From NCBI GenBank assembly GCA_934680015.1, contig CAKUSP010000002.1:186001-250000 (forward strand): a stretch of DNA of 64,000 nucleotides, written 5' to 3'. Positions 50,318 to 59,378 of this stretch are shown piece after piece. The DNA is from an uncultured Bacteroidales bacterium. Its GTDB lineage: Bacteria; Bacteroidota; Bacteroidia; Bacteroidales; UBA932. The notes beneath the pieces were generated by a model. The model was not told the origin of the DNA, did no database searches, and saw only the letters and a list, made by a program, of their open reading frames with translations. Numbering within the stretch: the stretch's first letter is position 1; the number at the start of each line of letters is the position of its first letter. Both the position numbers and the translations under genes were made by a program.

Positions 50318-52512
50318 TGAAAAAACTGATTGTATCGATTGTGGCGCTGATGGTGCCGATTGCGCTTTTCTCTCAAGAAGAGACTAAGGCGGGGAAGAGT
50401 GAAAGGAATGTGATGCTCAATGCGGAATCGGCATCTGCTCCACGGGAGATAAATATCGGACTTCCTGAGAGTGGTGATGGCGCCGTGTTGTATGTGGATG
50501 GGATAAAGCATGCCTATGGTCTTCCTAAGGGCCAATTCCACTGGGCAGGCGGAAATGCCTATGAGCCCATTAAGACCATGAGCATAATCGAAACCCTGAT
50601 TTTTACAGGAGAGATTGGAATCGCAGTCAATTCCGACACTAAGATGGGGACGGATATCTTCTCTGGTGCTGTAAGTGCGACATCTTCATCTAATGGGCTT
50701 GTTCGTCTCGATGCTGCTTTGCGTGGACCTCTTTCGTCTCGGAAAGGATGGTTTTTCTCTACTGGCATTTATGCCAATTTAGACCCTACCAATGTACCTG
50801 CCCCACATCGTCGCTATGTGGATAACAAGCAGATAGGCCAATTCTCTCTCTTAAAAAAGTGGCGTACTTCATCATTTGCCGTTTCATATAGGTTTTCAAG
50901 GTGTGCTGACAATATGGGTTCGGGATATGCCTTTGCGCCTTTCATTTTCGACGGGAAAGGTGGTATAAGCCAATATGGTGGGTTCAGAATAGGCGGAGAT
51001 TGTTATATGCCATCTGATGATGCTGTAAAATGGCTTGATTTAGCGAGTGGAAAGGTCTTGTATGGAAATCTAAGTGATTTAGACGAGCGGTTTATGCACG
51101 ATATTCTTTTGGATTATAGTACAATATTGACATCTGGTTGGAATATAAGTCTTAAAGGTCATATTGCAGCTATGCCTTACGCGAAGGCTGCATCTTTTGC
51201 GCTTTCATCGATTTCAAAAGATATGTTTGGTTATAGTTTAGCCGATGGAAGTGTATATTCTGGACCTGTGCAGAATAGGGTAGTGACAATTTCTGATGCA
51301 AGTAATTTTGACTACGAATTGCTTGCTCAGGCTAAAAAGACGATTGGCAGACACTATCTACATTTAGGGGCGGATGTAGTGCTTTCTAAGCAGTATGAAG
51401 CCGGTTCAACTTTTAATATGGCCCACAGTGTGGAAGCATCACCTTTAAGACTCTTGTATAATGGCGAAAGCACATGGGATTATAATAATAGTGCTACATA
51501 CATGGACGCGTGGAGAAGAAATATAGCTTTTTATGCTCTTGATACTTGGCAGGCAAATTCCGATTTGAGACTTCGTACTGGTGTCAGACTTCGCGCTGTT
51601 TTGAATAATACTATCTGTGCACCCTCTGATCCTTTAGGGCTGCATAATAAGCGAGCTTCTGGTGGCTTTTCGCTTATAAGTGAGGATCTGCTTTTAGTGG
51701 ATAAGCAATTATGCGGGTTAGACTATGCTTTTAGCGAGGATGTATCGTGGCGAATAGCTGGGCGGTTATTTGCTAACGCTGAAGGGTTTTACAGCATTAC
51801 TAATAAATCCACTACATATTTCAAAGGGGCTAATGCTCCTTCTGTAAAACCCATTGGCAATGCTTATGTTCGTGGTGGTTTAGCCTATGACAATTCATGG
51901 ATGGATGTAACGGCCTTAGTCTCTTTTATAACGAGCTGGAATAATGCTAAGGTTATGACCGTGTCGGATCACGATAGCGGCGAAACCATACCATGGACTG
52001 CCGAATACGGAATACGCACTATCGGATTTACTTTAGATGGAAATGTGCATTTCGGAGGGTTTAAAACGCATTTAATGTGTACTTTGCAGGATCCTCGCTA
52101 TAAGAATTACCGTAACGAATTTAGTTTTTCAAGTGGACTTAAAGTATTGGATTACACAGGAAAGTATGTTACGGGTATCTCTAAGTTTATGTTAGAAATG
52201 GATCCGTCTTATTCATGGAGCAGATTCAAAGCATGGATGAGTGTTCGGTATTACAGCCGTCAATATGCAAGTCGAAATAACTTAGCCTACTTCGATGGGC
52301 ACTTCGAAACTTTTGCCGGCTTGGATGTTAAGTTTAGAAAACATGATCGTCTGTCCATCAATGTTATAAATGTACTTGGTCAGAGCGGGGCTAAAGGAAG
52401 TGTAGACTTCATAGACACTATGGAAGATGCTTCTCTTTTAAAAGGATGCCTTCTTTCTGGAAAATACATCCGCCCTTTTAGTGTGGAGATGAGTTACACC
52501 TATGAGTTTTGA
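50317..52512 (+). CDS. outer-membrane beta-barrel protein, TonB-receptor-like
   Basis: A 731-residue protein with a signal peptide (LIVSIVALMVPIALFSQ). A short N-terminal region of about 100 residues could be a reduced plug (GDGAVLYVDGIKHAYGLPKG). It is followed by a long barrel of alternating aromatic/polar strands ending in SVEMSYTYEF with C-terminal Phe. There is no carboxypeptidase-regulatory-like domain and no clear TonB box. It is the last gene of the glycan locus and overlaps the GH97 stop (TGATG), so it is coupled to it. It may be a second, non-SusC channel for a product of the locus. I do not recognise a specific family. Confidence 0.7.
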   Translation: MKKLIVSIVALMVPIALFSQEETKAGKSERNVMLNAESASAPREINIGLPESGDGAVLYVDGIKHAYGLPKGQFHWAGGNAYEPIKTMSIIETLIFTGEIGIAVNSDTKMGTDIFSGAVSATSSSNGLVRLDAALRGPLSSRKGWFFSTGIYANLDPTNVPAPHRRYVDNKQIGQFSLLKKWRTSSFAVSYRFSRCADNMGSGYAFAPFIFDGKGGISQYGGFRIGGDCYMPSDDAVKWLDLASGKVLYGNLSDLDERFMHDILLDYSTILTSGWNISLKGHIAAMPYAKAASFALSSISKDMFGYSLADGSVYSGPVQNRVVTISDASNFDYELLAQAKKTIGRHYLHLGADVVLSKQYEAGSTFNMAHSVEASPLRLLYNGESTWDYNNSATYMDAWRRNIAFYALDTWQANSDLRLRTGVRLRAVLNNTICAPSDPLGLHNKRASGGFSLISEDLLLVDKQLCGLDYAFSEDVSWRIAGRLFANAEGFYSITNKSTTYFKGANAPSVKPIGNAYVRGGLAYDNSWMDVTALVSFITSWNNAKVMTVSDHDSGETIPWTAEYGIRTIGFTLDGNVHFGGFKTHLMCTLQDPRYKNYRNEFSFSSGLKVLDYTGKYVTGISKFMLEMDPSYSWSRFKAWMSVRYYSRQYASRNNLAYFDGHFETFAGLDVKFRKHDRLSINVINVLGQSGAKGSVDFIDTMEDASLLKGCLLSGKYIRPFSVEMSYTYEF

Positions 52513-52604
52513 ATAATTTTCTGTTGCAGGCAATCGGTTAAGACAACACCGAATGATAATACATTTTTATATCGATTTATGACATTTTCATTATCAGATT
52601 TTGC

Positions 52605-52635
52605 TTGGTAAATTGAAATGATTTGTTTAACTTTG
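52605..52635 (+). promoter_or_regulatory. promoter of the 52671 gene
   Basis: -33 TTG (52605-52607), 20-nt spacer, -7 TAACTTTG (52628-52635). It starts the housekeeping block after the glycan locus. Confidence 0.7.
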
Positions 52636-52670
52636 TCGAGATTGTTTGATAATAATAAAATCGATATAAA

Positions 52671-53411
52671 ATGGTTACAAAGGACACTTGGCTTAAGTTT
52701 ATGCAGAACAAGGTGCTTAATAGAGTTGTCACCTGGTTTATTCTTCCTGTATGTATAGTTGCGCTGGTATATCTGCTTGTGGACAGCATTTCGCAACCTG
52801 TTAAATTCAACAAGGAAAAGGCAGCGCGTGAGAAGGTGGGTATTGAGAGACTTAAGGATATTCGTACTCTCCAGAATGCATATAAGAGCGTTCATGGTAA
52901 ATACACTGATAATTTTGATTCTTTAAAAACATTTTATGTTTCAGAAGATATTATAGTTAAGCTTCAGATAGGTTCTAGGGATGACTCTGCAGCTGTGGCT
53001 CATACCAAGGCAGTTCGTAAGACAGTTCCATGGCTTAGAGGAGCAGATTTGAACAAGTTCTACAAGCAAAGATATGATAATGGAGATAGGAAGTTGGTTT
53101 TCTCCGTTGATCAAAAGATCCCTGTTCGAGACACTCTATTTAAGGGTAGAGAATCTTTCCGTATTGATTCTTTGCGTACTATTCCATTCTCTGGTGGCAG
53201 ACCGATAGAGATGGAGTCTGTGATAAAGACCGTATCCGGTGTCAAGGTGCCACTTTTCGAAGCCCGTATGCCTTATAGATATCTTCTTAAAGGGATGGAT
53301 AACCAGTTAAGAATAAATCTGGATTCAGAATGTCGTAATTCGAATCGTTATGAAGGGCTTCAGGTTGGTAGTGTGAGTGCACCTAATAACAATGCCGGTA
53401 ACTGGGAGTAG
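52671..53411 (+). CDS. conserved membrane-anchored protein of unknown function
   Basis: A 246-residue protein with one transmembrane helix near the N-terminus (VVTWFILPVCIVALVYLLV). A helical segment, EKVGIERLKDIRTLQNAYKSVHGKYTDNFDSL, resembles the N-terminal helix of pseudopilin-like proteins. A mostly beta region with many charged residues follows. It lacks a prepilin peptidase site, so the pilin likeness may be superficial. It heads a tight run with the DUF3822 and rsmD genes. Function not known. Confidence 0.8.
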   Translation: MVTKDTWLKFMQNKVLNRVVTWFILPVCIVALVYLLVDSISQPVKFNKEKAAREKVGIERLKDIRTLQNAYKSVHGKYTDNFDSLKTFYVSEDIIVKLQIGSRDDSAAVAHTKAVRKTVPWLRGADLNKFYKQRYDNGDRKLVFSVDQKIPVRDTLFKGRESFRIDSLRTIPFSGGRPIEMESVIKTVSGVKVPLFEARMPYRYLLKGMDNQLRINLDSECRNSNRYEGLQVGSVSAPNNNAGNWE

Positions 53412-53413
53412 CG

Positions 53414-53854
53414 GTGATTTTAGTCCCATCATCTTTTTTTGATAAAGCTTGTGCGAGAGAATATCTCGCACAAGTCGTTGATGTAGCATCGGATAGTGTG
53501 GTTAGTTATGTGTTTTTACCGCGTTACGATGCTTATTTTGTTTATGAAGGGGAGGAAGAGCCTGCGTTATTGAAAGTCTTGAATACCCTTGATAAATTAA
53601 CGGACTATAATAAGATCTTATGCTATTGGGATGGAAAGGTCCTAAGTTTGGCTATCGGACAGGGGAAAACGCTACTGCTTTCCAATACATATAAGGCAGA
53701 GGACTTTGTGACTGTAATGTACTTTATACTTTTGGCTATGAAATCCTTACAACTTAATCCGGAAGTTTCTACGGTTTGCTTTTTAAGTGAATTGTCGTCT
53801 CAGAATAGGATCGCATTATATCACTATTTTAGAGCGGTTCGAATTTTAGAGTAA
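53414..53854 (+). CDS. short DUF3822-like protein
   Basis: A 146-residue product starting at GTG 53414, 2 bp after the previous stop. Segments LVPSSFFDKACAREYLAQVV, LPRYDAYFVYEGEEE, LLLSNTYKAEDFVTVMYFILLAMKSL and VCFLSELSSQN match the middle and end of DUF3822 proteins (actin-like fold), which are usually about 240-270 residues. The first 80 or so residues of the family are missing here, so this is either a natural short form or an N-terminal truncation. It sits before rsmD. Confidence 0.65.
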   Translation: MILVPSSFFDKACAREYLAQVVDVASDSVVSYVFLPRYDAYFVYEGEEEPALLKVLNTLDKLTDYNKILCYWDGKVLSLAIGQGKTLLLSNTYKAEDFVTVMYFILLAMKSLQLNPEVSTVCFLSELSSQNRIALYHYFRAVRILE

Positions 53855-53862
53855 GTTCTTGT

Positions 53863-54399
53863 ATGAGAATTATAGGTGGAAGATTAAAAGGAAGAGCCAT
53901 CCTACCTCCATTAGGATACAATGCTAGACCTACTACCGATTTCGCGCGTGAGGCACTATTCAATATATTGGATAACGAGTATGAATTCGAGGATTTGAAG
54001 GTCCTTGACTTGTTCGGCGGTACCGGTGCCATTTCCTACGAATTTGCTTCTAGGGGTGTGGGAAGAGTATATTGTGTGGAAATGTCCAGAGATAATGCCT
54101 CTTTTATAAGCCGCGAAGCTCGTAGACTTGGGCTGAATAATGTCACTGTCGTTAGAGACAATGTGTTCGACTTTTTAGATGTGTGTCACGAAAAGTTCGA
54201 TATTATATTTGCCGATCCGCCATATGCTATTGACGGTTTGGACTCTATACCTGATAAAGTCTTCGGACATGATATTTTGCACCCAGGGTGCTATTTCATT
54301 TTAGAACATGGTCCAGGGCACGATTTTAGTTCGCATCTTTTTTTCTTTAAGGAGCGCGCTTATGGTAAGGTTCATTTTACTTTCTTTAAGAAAGACTAA
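53863..54399 (+). CDS. rsmD: 16S rRNA (guanine-966-N2)-methyltransferase
   Basis: A 178-residue SAM-dependent enzyme that methylates G966 of 16S rRNA. Family features are MRIIGGRLKGRAILPP at the start, ARPTTDFAREALFNIL, the SAM loop LDLFGGTGAISYEFASRG, and the catalytic DPPYAI. Length is normal. It follows the DUF3822-like gene by 8 bp. Confidence 0.96.
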   Translation: MRIIGGRLKGRAILPPLGYNARPTTDFAREALFNILDNEYEFEDLKVLDLFGGTGAISYEFASRGVGRVYCVEMSRDNASFISREARRLGLNNVTVVRDNVFDFLDVCHEKFDIIFADPPYAIDGLDSIPDKVFGHDILHPGCYFILEHGPGHDFSSHLFFFKERAYGKVHFTFFKKD

Positions 54400-54494
54400 G
54401 ATTTGGCTTCTTTCTTCCCATTTAGAAAACTTCAAAAAATAGCCTGCATCATCTTAGTAAATCTTTTTGGTCTATATTCCTTTTCTCATTAGTT

Positions 54495-54511
54495 GTGTGC
54501 CACCGGCACAC
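54495..54511 (+). terminator. GC hairpin downstream of rsmD
   Basis: A 7-bp stem GTGTGCC/GGCACAC with a 3-nt loop followed by TCCCTTTTC. It is a possible terminator of the rsmD operon, with a weak T-tract. The remainder of the 290-bp gap 54400-54689 holds only the prfA promoter. Confidence 0.45.
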
Positions 54512-54674
54512 TCCCTTTTCTAAAAGAAAGTTATTTCGAAAATTAAAGATAAATCTGAGACGATCTATTTTTTTTATGTTACTTAGTAAAACTGACGACT
54601 CTAAATATATCTACATGACACTACTTTAAAGAATAGACTGCTGTAAGTAATTTTCAGCATTAATGAAAATTTAC

Positions 54675-54682
54675 TAAATTTG
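54675..54682 (+). promoter_or_regulatory. -7 box of prfA
   Basis: TAAATTTG ends 7 nt before the prfA ATG, giving an almost leaderless transcript if used. No clear -33 TTG is present at the usual distance. Confidence 0.5.
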
Positions 54683-54689
54683 CAGTCCT

Positions 54690-55781
54690 ATGGCACAAAA
54701 CACGTTATTAGATAGAGTCCTTTCATTGCAGGACAAATTTCAAAGCCTTCAAGCTCAGCTTTCAAGTCCGGAAGTCATGTCGGATATGAAAAAGTATGTC
54801 CAGCTCAACAAGGATTATAAGCAGTTGGAACCCATCATAAAAGCGGGGCTGGAATACAAGAAAACCCTTGATAATCTGGCATCGGCAAAAGATATACTTG
54901 TTAATGAGAAAGACGACGATTTAAGGGAGATGGCTCGTGAGGAGATCGCTGAGTTGGAGCCTAAAGTTCCTAAAATGGAGGAGGAAATAAAACTTCTGCT
55001 AATCCCAGCCGATCCTGACGATTCGAAGAACGCTATAGTCGAGATACGAGCAGGTGCCGGAGGTGATGAGGCTGCCATTTTTGCCGGAGATCTTTTTAGA
55101 ATGTATCAGCACTTTGCGGAAAACAAAGGTTGGAAATTGGAGGTGACGGATCAGACTCCTGGTACATCAGGTGGGTTTAAACAGATAGTTTTCAAGTTGA
55201 GTTCCACTACCGATGGCGTTTATGGTACGATGAAATATGAATCGGGAGTTCATCGAGTGCAGAGAGTGCCTCAAACTGAAACTCAAGGGCGTATTCAGAC
55301 TTCAGCTGCATCAGTAGCTGTTTTCCCGGAGGCTGGTGAATTTGATGTGGATTTAAAGTGGGATGATATTCGTCTTGATCTTTTCTGCTCGTCTGGTCCT
55401 GGTGGACAAGGCGTAAACACTACATATTCCGCTGTTCGACTTACTCATATCCCGTCAGGGTTGGTTGTTCAATGTCAGGAGGAACGTTCCCAGTTAAAAA
55501 ATAAGGACCGTGCTTTCGAAGAGTTGCGTACCCGATTGTATAATCTTGAACACCAGAAATATCTGGATGAAATATCTTCAAAGAGAAAGACGATGGTTTC
55601 AACAGGAGATAGATCCGCTAAGATTCGCACATATAACTATCCGCAGGGAAGAGTTACTGATCACCGCATTAACTGGAGTATGTATAACCTACCAGTATTT
55701 ATGAATGGTGATATCCAAGAGGTTATAGATCAGCTTCAAATAGCAGAAAACGCAGAACGCCTAAAGGAAGCAGGAGAGTAA
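54690..55781 (+). CDS. prfA: peptide chain release factor 1
   Basis: Terminates translation at UAA and UAG. The 363-residue product has the class I layout: helical domain 1 (coiled-coil-like to about 100), [25 protein letters not shown] with the region around the stop-codon-reading loop, and the hydrolysis motif GGQ in [17 protein letters not shown]. No programmed frameshift is present, as expected for RF1. It ends with a strong bidirectional terminator. Confidence 0.96.
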   Translation: MAQNTLLDRVLSLQDKFQSLQAQLSSPEVMSDMKKYVQLNKDYKQLEPIIKAGLEYKKTLDNLASAKDILVNEKDDDLREMAREEIAELEPKVPKMEEEIKLLLIPADPDDSKNAIVEIRAGAGGDEAAIFAGDLFRMYQHFAENKGWKLEVTDQTPGTSGGFKQIVFKLSSTTDGVYGTMKYESGVHRVQRVPQTETQGRIQTSAASVAVFPEAGEFDVDLKWDDIRLDLFCSSGPGGQGVNTTYSAVRLTHIPSGLVVQCQEERSQLKNKDRAFEELRTRLYNLEHQKYLDEISSKRKTMVSTGDRSAKIRTYNYPQGRVTDHRINWSMYNLPVFMNGDIQEVIDQLQIAENAERLKEAGE

Positions 55782-55803
55782 TTTATTGTATTAAGAAACC
55801 TTC

Positions 55804-55844
55804 AAAAAAAGCGCGAGATTTAGAACTGATCCCGCGCTTTTTTT
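55804..55844. terminator. bidirectional Rho-independent terminator between prfA and the phosphorylase gene
   Basis: Perfect stem AAAAAAAGCGCG/CGCGCTTTTTTT (55804-55815 with 55833-55844). It has a T-run on each strand, so it serves both converging genes. Confidence 0.92.
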
Positions 55845-55859
55845 GTATATCAATGACGA

Positions 55860-56732
55860 TTATAGTTCTGTCATTTTATCCATAACCAGTTCCACGAGTT
55901 GAGCAACGCGTGGCTTGTAGTCGGTGTTAGCATCTTTTAGGTAGCGATGTGCGATTACACAGCATACGGTGATGGCTTCATGTCCTAGATGCTTGGCGAT
56001 ACCGGCAATGGCAGAGCCTTCCATCTCAAAGTTAGTAATCTTACGATCTTCGTACCTATATGACTCTATGTCTTCCAGCATGTTAGGCATTGCAAGCTGT
56101 TGCCTAACGACTCTTCCTTGAGGACCATAAAAACCTGGTGCGGATATGGTCATGCCACGAACTGTAGAATCTGCAAATAGATCGATAAGTTTCTGTGAGG
56201 CGTGGATGAAATATGGGGTTGGTAGCACTTCAGGCCAATTCATATGCTCCATAAAAGTTTTTTCCATATCTGCATTTGTAATTTCTTCGCGATGAGCATA
56301 CCAGTTTAGAAGTCCATCGAATCCTACGGAAATATGTGAAAGAACGAATGCGCCAAGCGGAATTTCAGGCTGGAGTGCCCCGCAAGTGCCAAGTCTAACA
56401 ATGTTTAGTGTGGTGTGCTCGGGCTTAACTTCACGAGTTGTAAAGTCTATATTGGCAAGAGCATCTAACTCTGTCATCACGATATCGATGTTGTCTGTTC
56501 CGATCCCTGTAGAAAGAGCTGTTATGCGTTTGCCTTTATAAATACCTGTAGCCCACACGAATTCTCTAGATGCTCCTTCGCATTCGAGGCTTTCGAAATA
56601 GGGCTTAAACATAGCTACGCGTCCTGGGTCTCCGACTAGAATGATGTTTTGGGCCAATTGCTCCGGACGGATGTGTAAGTGAAATATCGAACCATCCGAG
56701 TTGATAATAAGTTCTGATTCTGCAATTTTCAT
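55860..56732 (-). CDS. nucleoside phosphorylase (uridine phosphorylase-like)
   Basis: A 290-residue member of the PNP/UDP family, which splits nucleosides with phosphate into base and ribose-1-phosphate. Visible features are IILVGDPGRVAMFKPYF (phosphate loop), TGIGTDNIDIVMTELDAL, LGTCGALQPEIPLGAF, and NFEMEGSAIAGIAKHLGH, where the Met-Glu contacts ribose. Uridine is the likeliest substrate by general similarity, but purine nucleosides cannot be excluded. It lies 11 bp downstream of the DUF4293 gene on the same strand. Confidence 0.88.
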   Translation of the reverse strand: MKIAESELIINSDGSIFHLHIRPEQLAQNIILVGDPGRVAMFKPYFESLECEGASREFVWATGIYKGKRITALSTGIGTDNIDIVMTELDALANIDFTTREVKPEHTTLNIVRLGTCGALQPEIPLGAFVLSHISVGFDGLLNWYAHREEITNADMEKTFMEHMNWPEVLPTPYFIHASQKLIDLFADSTVRGMTISAPGFYGPQGRVVRQQLAMPNMLEDIESYRYEDRKITNFEMEGSAIAGIAKHLGHEAITVCCVIAHRYLKDANTDYKPRVAQLVELVMDKMTEL

Positions 56733-56743
56733 AATAGTGTTAT

Positions 56744-57172
56744 TTATTTTTTTCTTTTAGCGGCGCGGAGTCTAGAAGCGCTACGAACTAGTAGTTCGTC
56801 GGCGAAGATACCTTTTATAGCCAAGATTTCAAATACGAATGCTATAATCGGCAGTATCGCTGTCCAACTGAATACAAACTCTTTGCCTAATGTGAAATAG
56901 TCTACTGCAAGCCATACTTGGAGGGCAAGTATAAGCACGGCACTGCCTCCGGCTAATCTTATCTGCAATGGGCGATGACCCCAACTGAATAGCGCTATAA
57001 TATTAGCTACAAGGGATATGAAAATAAAAATGGCGTAGGGCAGTTTGCTGATATATCTAACTTTTTCGATCGTTTGAGGATCTGAATAGTCTACTCCAGC
57101 ATTCCCGAAAACCAGTGTAAGTAAAATCGCTGATACAATAGCGAAATAAAGTGTCTGAACTCTTTGCCACAT
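56744..57172 (-). CDS. DUF4293 membrane protein
   Basis: A 142-residue protein with four hydrophobic helices, starting MWQRVQTLYFAIVSAILL and ending in a basic tail (SASRLRAAKRKK). This is the Bacteroidetes-specific DUF4293 family of unknown function. It lies 3 bp after the LytTR gene and is probably in one operon with it and the phosphorylase gene. Confidence 0.85.
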   Translation of the reverse strand: MWQRVQTLYFAIVSAILLTLVFGNAGVDYSDPQTIEKVRYISKLPYAIFIFISLVANIIALFSWGHRPLQIRLAGGSAVLILALQVWLAVDYFTLGKEFVFSWTAILPIIAFVFEILAIKGIFADELLVRSASRLRAAKRKK

Positions 57173-57175
57173 AAT

Positions 57176-58060
57176 CTATCGTGTATTAAATCGAGATAGA
57201 AACCCTTCCTCGTAGGTCTTAGAAATAGGGATAGGTTCTATTTCTTTTAGTCCAAGATTGATACTGAAAGTACCATCTTTTTGGCGGATCATCTGCTCGA
57301 TTTTGTTTATGTTTACTATGTATTTTCGATGACAGCGAACCAGATCGCTATCGGAAAAACTCTCTTCAATGGTTTTAAGTCGGCAGCGAAGCATATACTG
57401 CTTTAACTCATCATAACTATCTTGATACCATACTTTTATATAGTTATCGTCAGATTCTATATAGTAAAGGTTATTCTGGTTTATGACTAATTTAAGAGTG
57501 CCTGCATTATCGTAAAGCATGATTCTTTTATCCTCTTGAGGGCTGGATACAGTATCTGAAACGACATTACTGAAATTCATAAGACGTATGGTCTGGTCTC
57601 TTTCCGATATGGCGCAGTATTGTATTGAGATTATATTGGGAACACCTATCCCGAATATGCAGAATACTATGCAGCTCGCAAAGTAGTTCCATGTATTCGC
57701 ATTACCTACCGGAGCTGATAGCCAACCATATTTGGTTCCGAAATAGGTTACTCCTGTATAAAGAAGACTCACTACCAGTGCTTCAGTAAAACACCATGTG
57801 ATGTAACCTAATATGGTTATATTCTTATTCCTTAATGAGTATAAAAGTGCTCGTGAGATTCCTAAAAGTAGAAAACAGAAGGCCCAGAATGATATGGTCA
57901 GTATGGTGGCTCTTCCTGGTGCAAGCCGAAACCATCCGCCTATCGATAGTGGAGCTAGCAGAAGAACACTCATAAGTGAGAACAATGCAGTGAAAACCAC
58001 ATTGAAAGACATCTGTTTTTTACTTATTATGTATTTGGGTAAATTATCCGTCAAAGCCAT
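57176..58060 (-). CDS. membrane-bound LytTR-domain transcription regulator
   Basis: A 294-residue protein with about four N-terminal transmembrane helices (LFSLMSVLLLAPLSIGGWF and following). The C-terminal LytTR DNA-binding domain reads LVINQNNLYYIESDDNYIKVWY, LRCRLKTIEESFSDSDLVRCHRKYIVNINKI. It has no receiver domain, so it is not a standard response regulator; the membrane part presumably senses directly. ATG 58060 is preferred to a start six codons upstream. Divergent from fabF. Confidence 0.88.
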   Translation of the reverse strand: MALTDNLPKYIISKKQMSFNVVFTALFSLMSVLLLAPLSIGGWFRLAPGRATILTISFWAFCFLLLGISRALLYSLRNKNITILGYITWCFTEALVVSLLYTGVTYFGTKYGWLSAPVGNANTWNYFASCIVFCIFGIGVPNIISIQYCAISERDQTIRLMNFSNVVSDTVSSPQEDKRIMLYDNAGTLKLVINQNNLYYIESDDNYIKVWYQDSYDELKQYMLRCRLKTIEESFSDSDLVRCHRKYIVNINKIEQMIRQKDGTFSINLGLKEIEPIPISKTYEEGFLSRFNTR

Positions 58061-58086
58061 ACGGGAACAAAGATACAAAATTTTAC

Positions 58087-58094
58087 TATCTTTG
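58087..58094 (+). promoter_or_regulatory. -7 box of fabF
   Basis: TATCTTTG 33 nt before the fabF start, in the divergent gap with the LytTR gene. No clear -33 element. Confidence 0.45.
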
Positions 58095-58127
58095 CCCCCA
58101 AAATAATATGAGAAACTTAGGTTAGTT

Positions 58128-59378
58128 ATGAGTAAAAGAGTAGTTATAACTGGGATGGGTGTTTTATCCTGCTTGGGACATGATGTAGATACATTTTGGA
58201 ATAATCTTGTAAATGGGGTATGTGGAATAGACTATATACAGAGTTTTCCTACAGATGGGTTTGCTGTAAAGATAGGAGGTGAGGTCAGGGATTTCAATCC
58301 TGAGGATTTCGGGATGGATAGGCCATTTATTCGCAAGCAGGATAAATTCACCATTTTCGCTATGGCCTCCGCATATCAGGCGGCAAAGGATAGTGGTATC
58401 ATTTCAGGAGAAAATATAGATCCTTTTAGATATGGCGTGTATATAGGAAGTGGAATCGGTGGCTTTGAAACTATTCAAAGGGAAGTTTCAAAAATACTGG
58501 AAGATCCTACAGGACAGTGGATTTCGCCTAATTTCGTTCCTTGCATTATCGGTAATATGGCTGCTGGCCAAGTAGCTATTAAGTTTAAGGCCAATGGCCC
58601 TTGCATCGATGTAGTCACTGCTTGTGCTACATCCACCCATGCTATAGGAGAAGCATATCGCGCTATAAAACATGGATATGCAGATGCCATCCTGTCAGGA
58701 GGGACGGATAAGGCGGTGATCCCCATTGGCATAGCTGCATTTGCAAATGCTAAGACCCTTTCTAAAATAGAAGATCCTAAAAAAGCATCTCTTCCTTTCA
58801 ATGCTCATAGAGATGGTTTTGTTATGGCAGAGGGCTCGGCCGTGCTTATGCTTGAAGAATACGAGCATGCAAAGGCGCGAGGGGCCAAGATTTATGCGGA
58901 AATAGTGGGCTATGGCTCTACTTGCGATGCTTATCATGCTACGGCACCTAATAAAGAAGGCACCACTCAGGCTCGGTGCATAAGTGATGCATTGGCTGAG
59001 GCTGCTTTTGATCCTATGAAGGATAGTCTATACATAAATGCTCATGGCACTGCGACCCGTTTAAATGATCTATCTGAGACAAGGGCTTGCAAAATAGCCT
59101 TAGGGGATTTTGCATATAAGGCGCATATTTCTTCAACCAAGTCTATGCATGGGCATATGCTGGGTGCTACGGGTGCAGCAGAAGCGATAGTTGCTATCAA
59201 GTCATTGCGAGATGGCATAGTTCCGCCTACTATTAATCTTGATGAGGTAGATCCTGAACTGGATTTGAATTATACACCTAACAAGGCTGAGAAATGCGAT
59301 CTTACATTGGCCATCTCTAATTCCTTCGGATTCGGTGGGCACAATGGCTGTCTGGCATTTAGAAAGGTGCAGGATTAG
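58128..59378 (+). CDS. fabF: beta-ketoacyl-ACP synthase II
   Basis: A 416-residue condensing enzyme of fatty-acid elongation. The Cys-His-His triad is visible in VVTACATSTHAIG, INAHGTATRLND and KSMHGHMLGATGAAE. Start MSKRVVITGMGVLSCLG and C-terminal SNSFGFGGHNGCLAF are typical. No acyl carrier protein gene is adjacent, so it may be a second FabF-like enzyme rather than the main one. It overlaps the Clp N-domain gene by 4 bp in convergent orientation. Confidence 0.9.
   Translation: MSKRVVITGMGVLSCLGHDVDTFWNNLVNGVCGIDYIQSFPTDGFAVKIGGEVRDFNPEDFGMDRPFIRKQDKFTIFAMASAYQAAKDSGIISGENIDPFRYGVYIGSGIGGFETIQREVSKILEDPTGQWISPNFVPCIIGNMAAGQVAIKFKANGPCIDVVTACATSTHAIGEAYRAIKHGYADAILSGGTDKAVIPIGIAAFANAKTLSKIEDPKKASLPFNAHRDGFVMAEGSAVLMLEEYEHAKARGAKIYAEIVGYGSTCDAYHATAPNKEGTTQARCISDALAEAAFDPMKDSLYINAHGTATRLNDLSETRACKIALGDFAYKAHISSTKSMHGHMLGATGAAEAIVAIKSLRDGIVPPTINLDEVDPELDLNYTPNKAEKCDLTLAISNSFGFGGHNGCLAFRKVQD

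Noticed and set aside
25671-52512. Starch (Sus) locus
   Set aside because: SusR-, SusC-, SusD- and SusB-like genes are present, but there is no GH13 amylase, and GH39-like, GH3 and retaining GH97 genes point to a different glycan.
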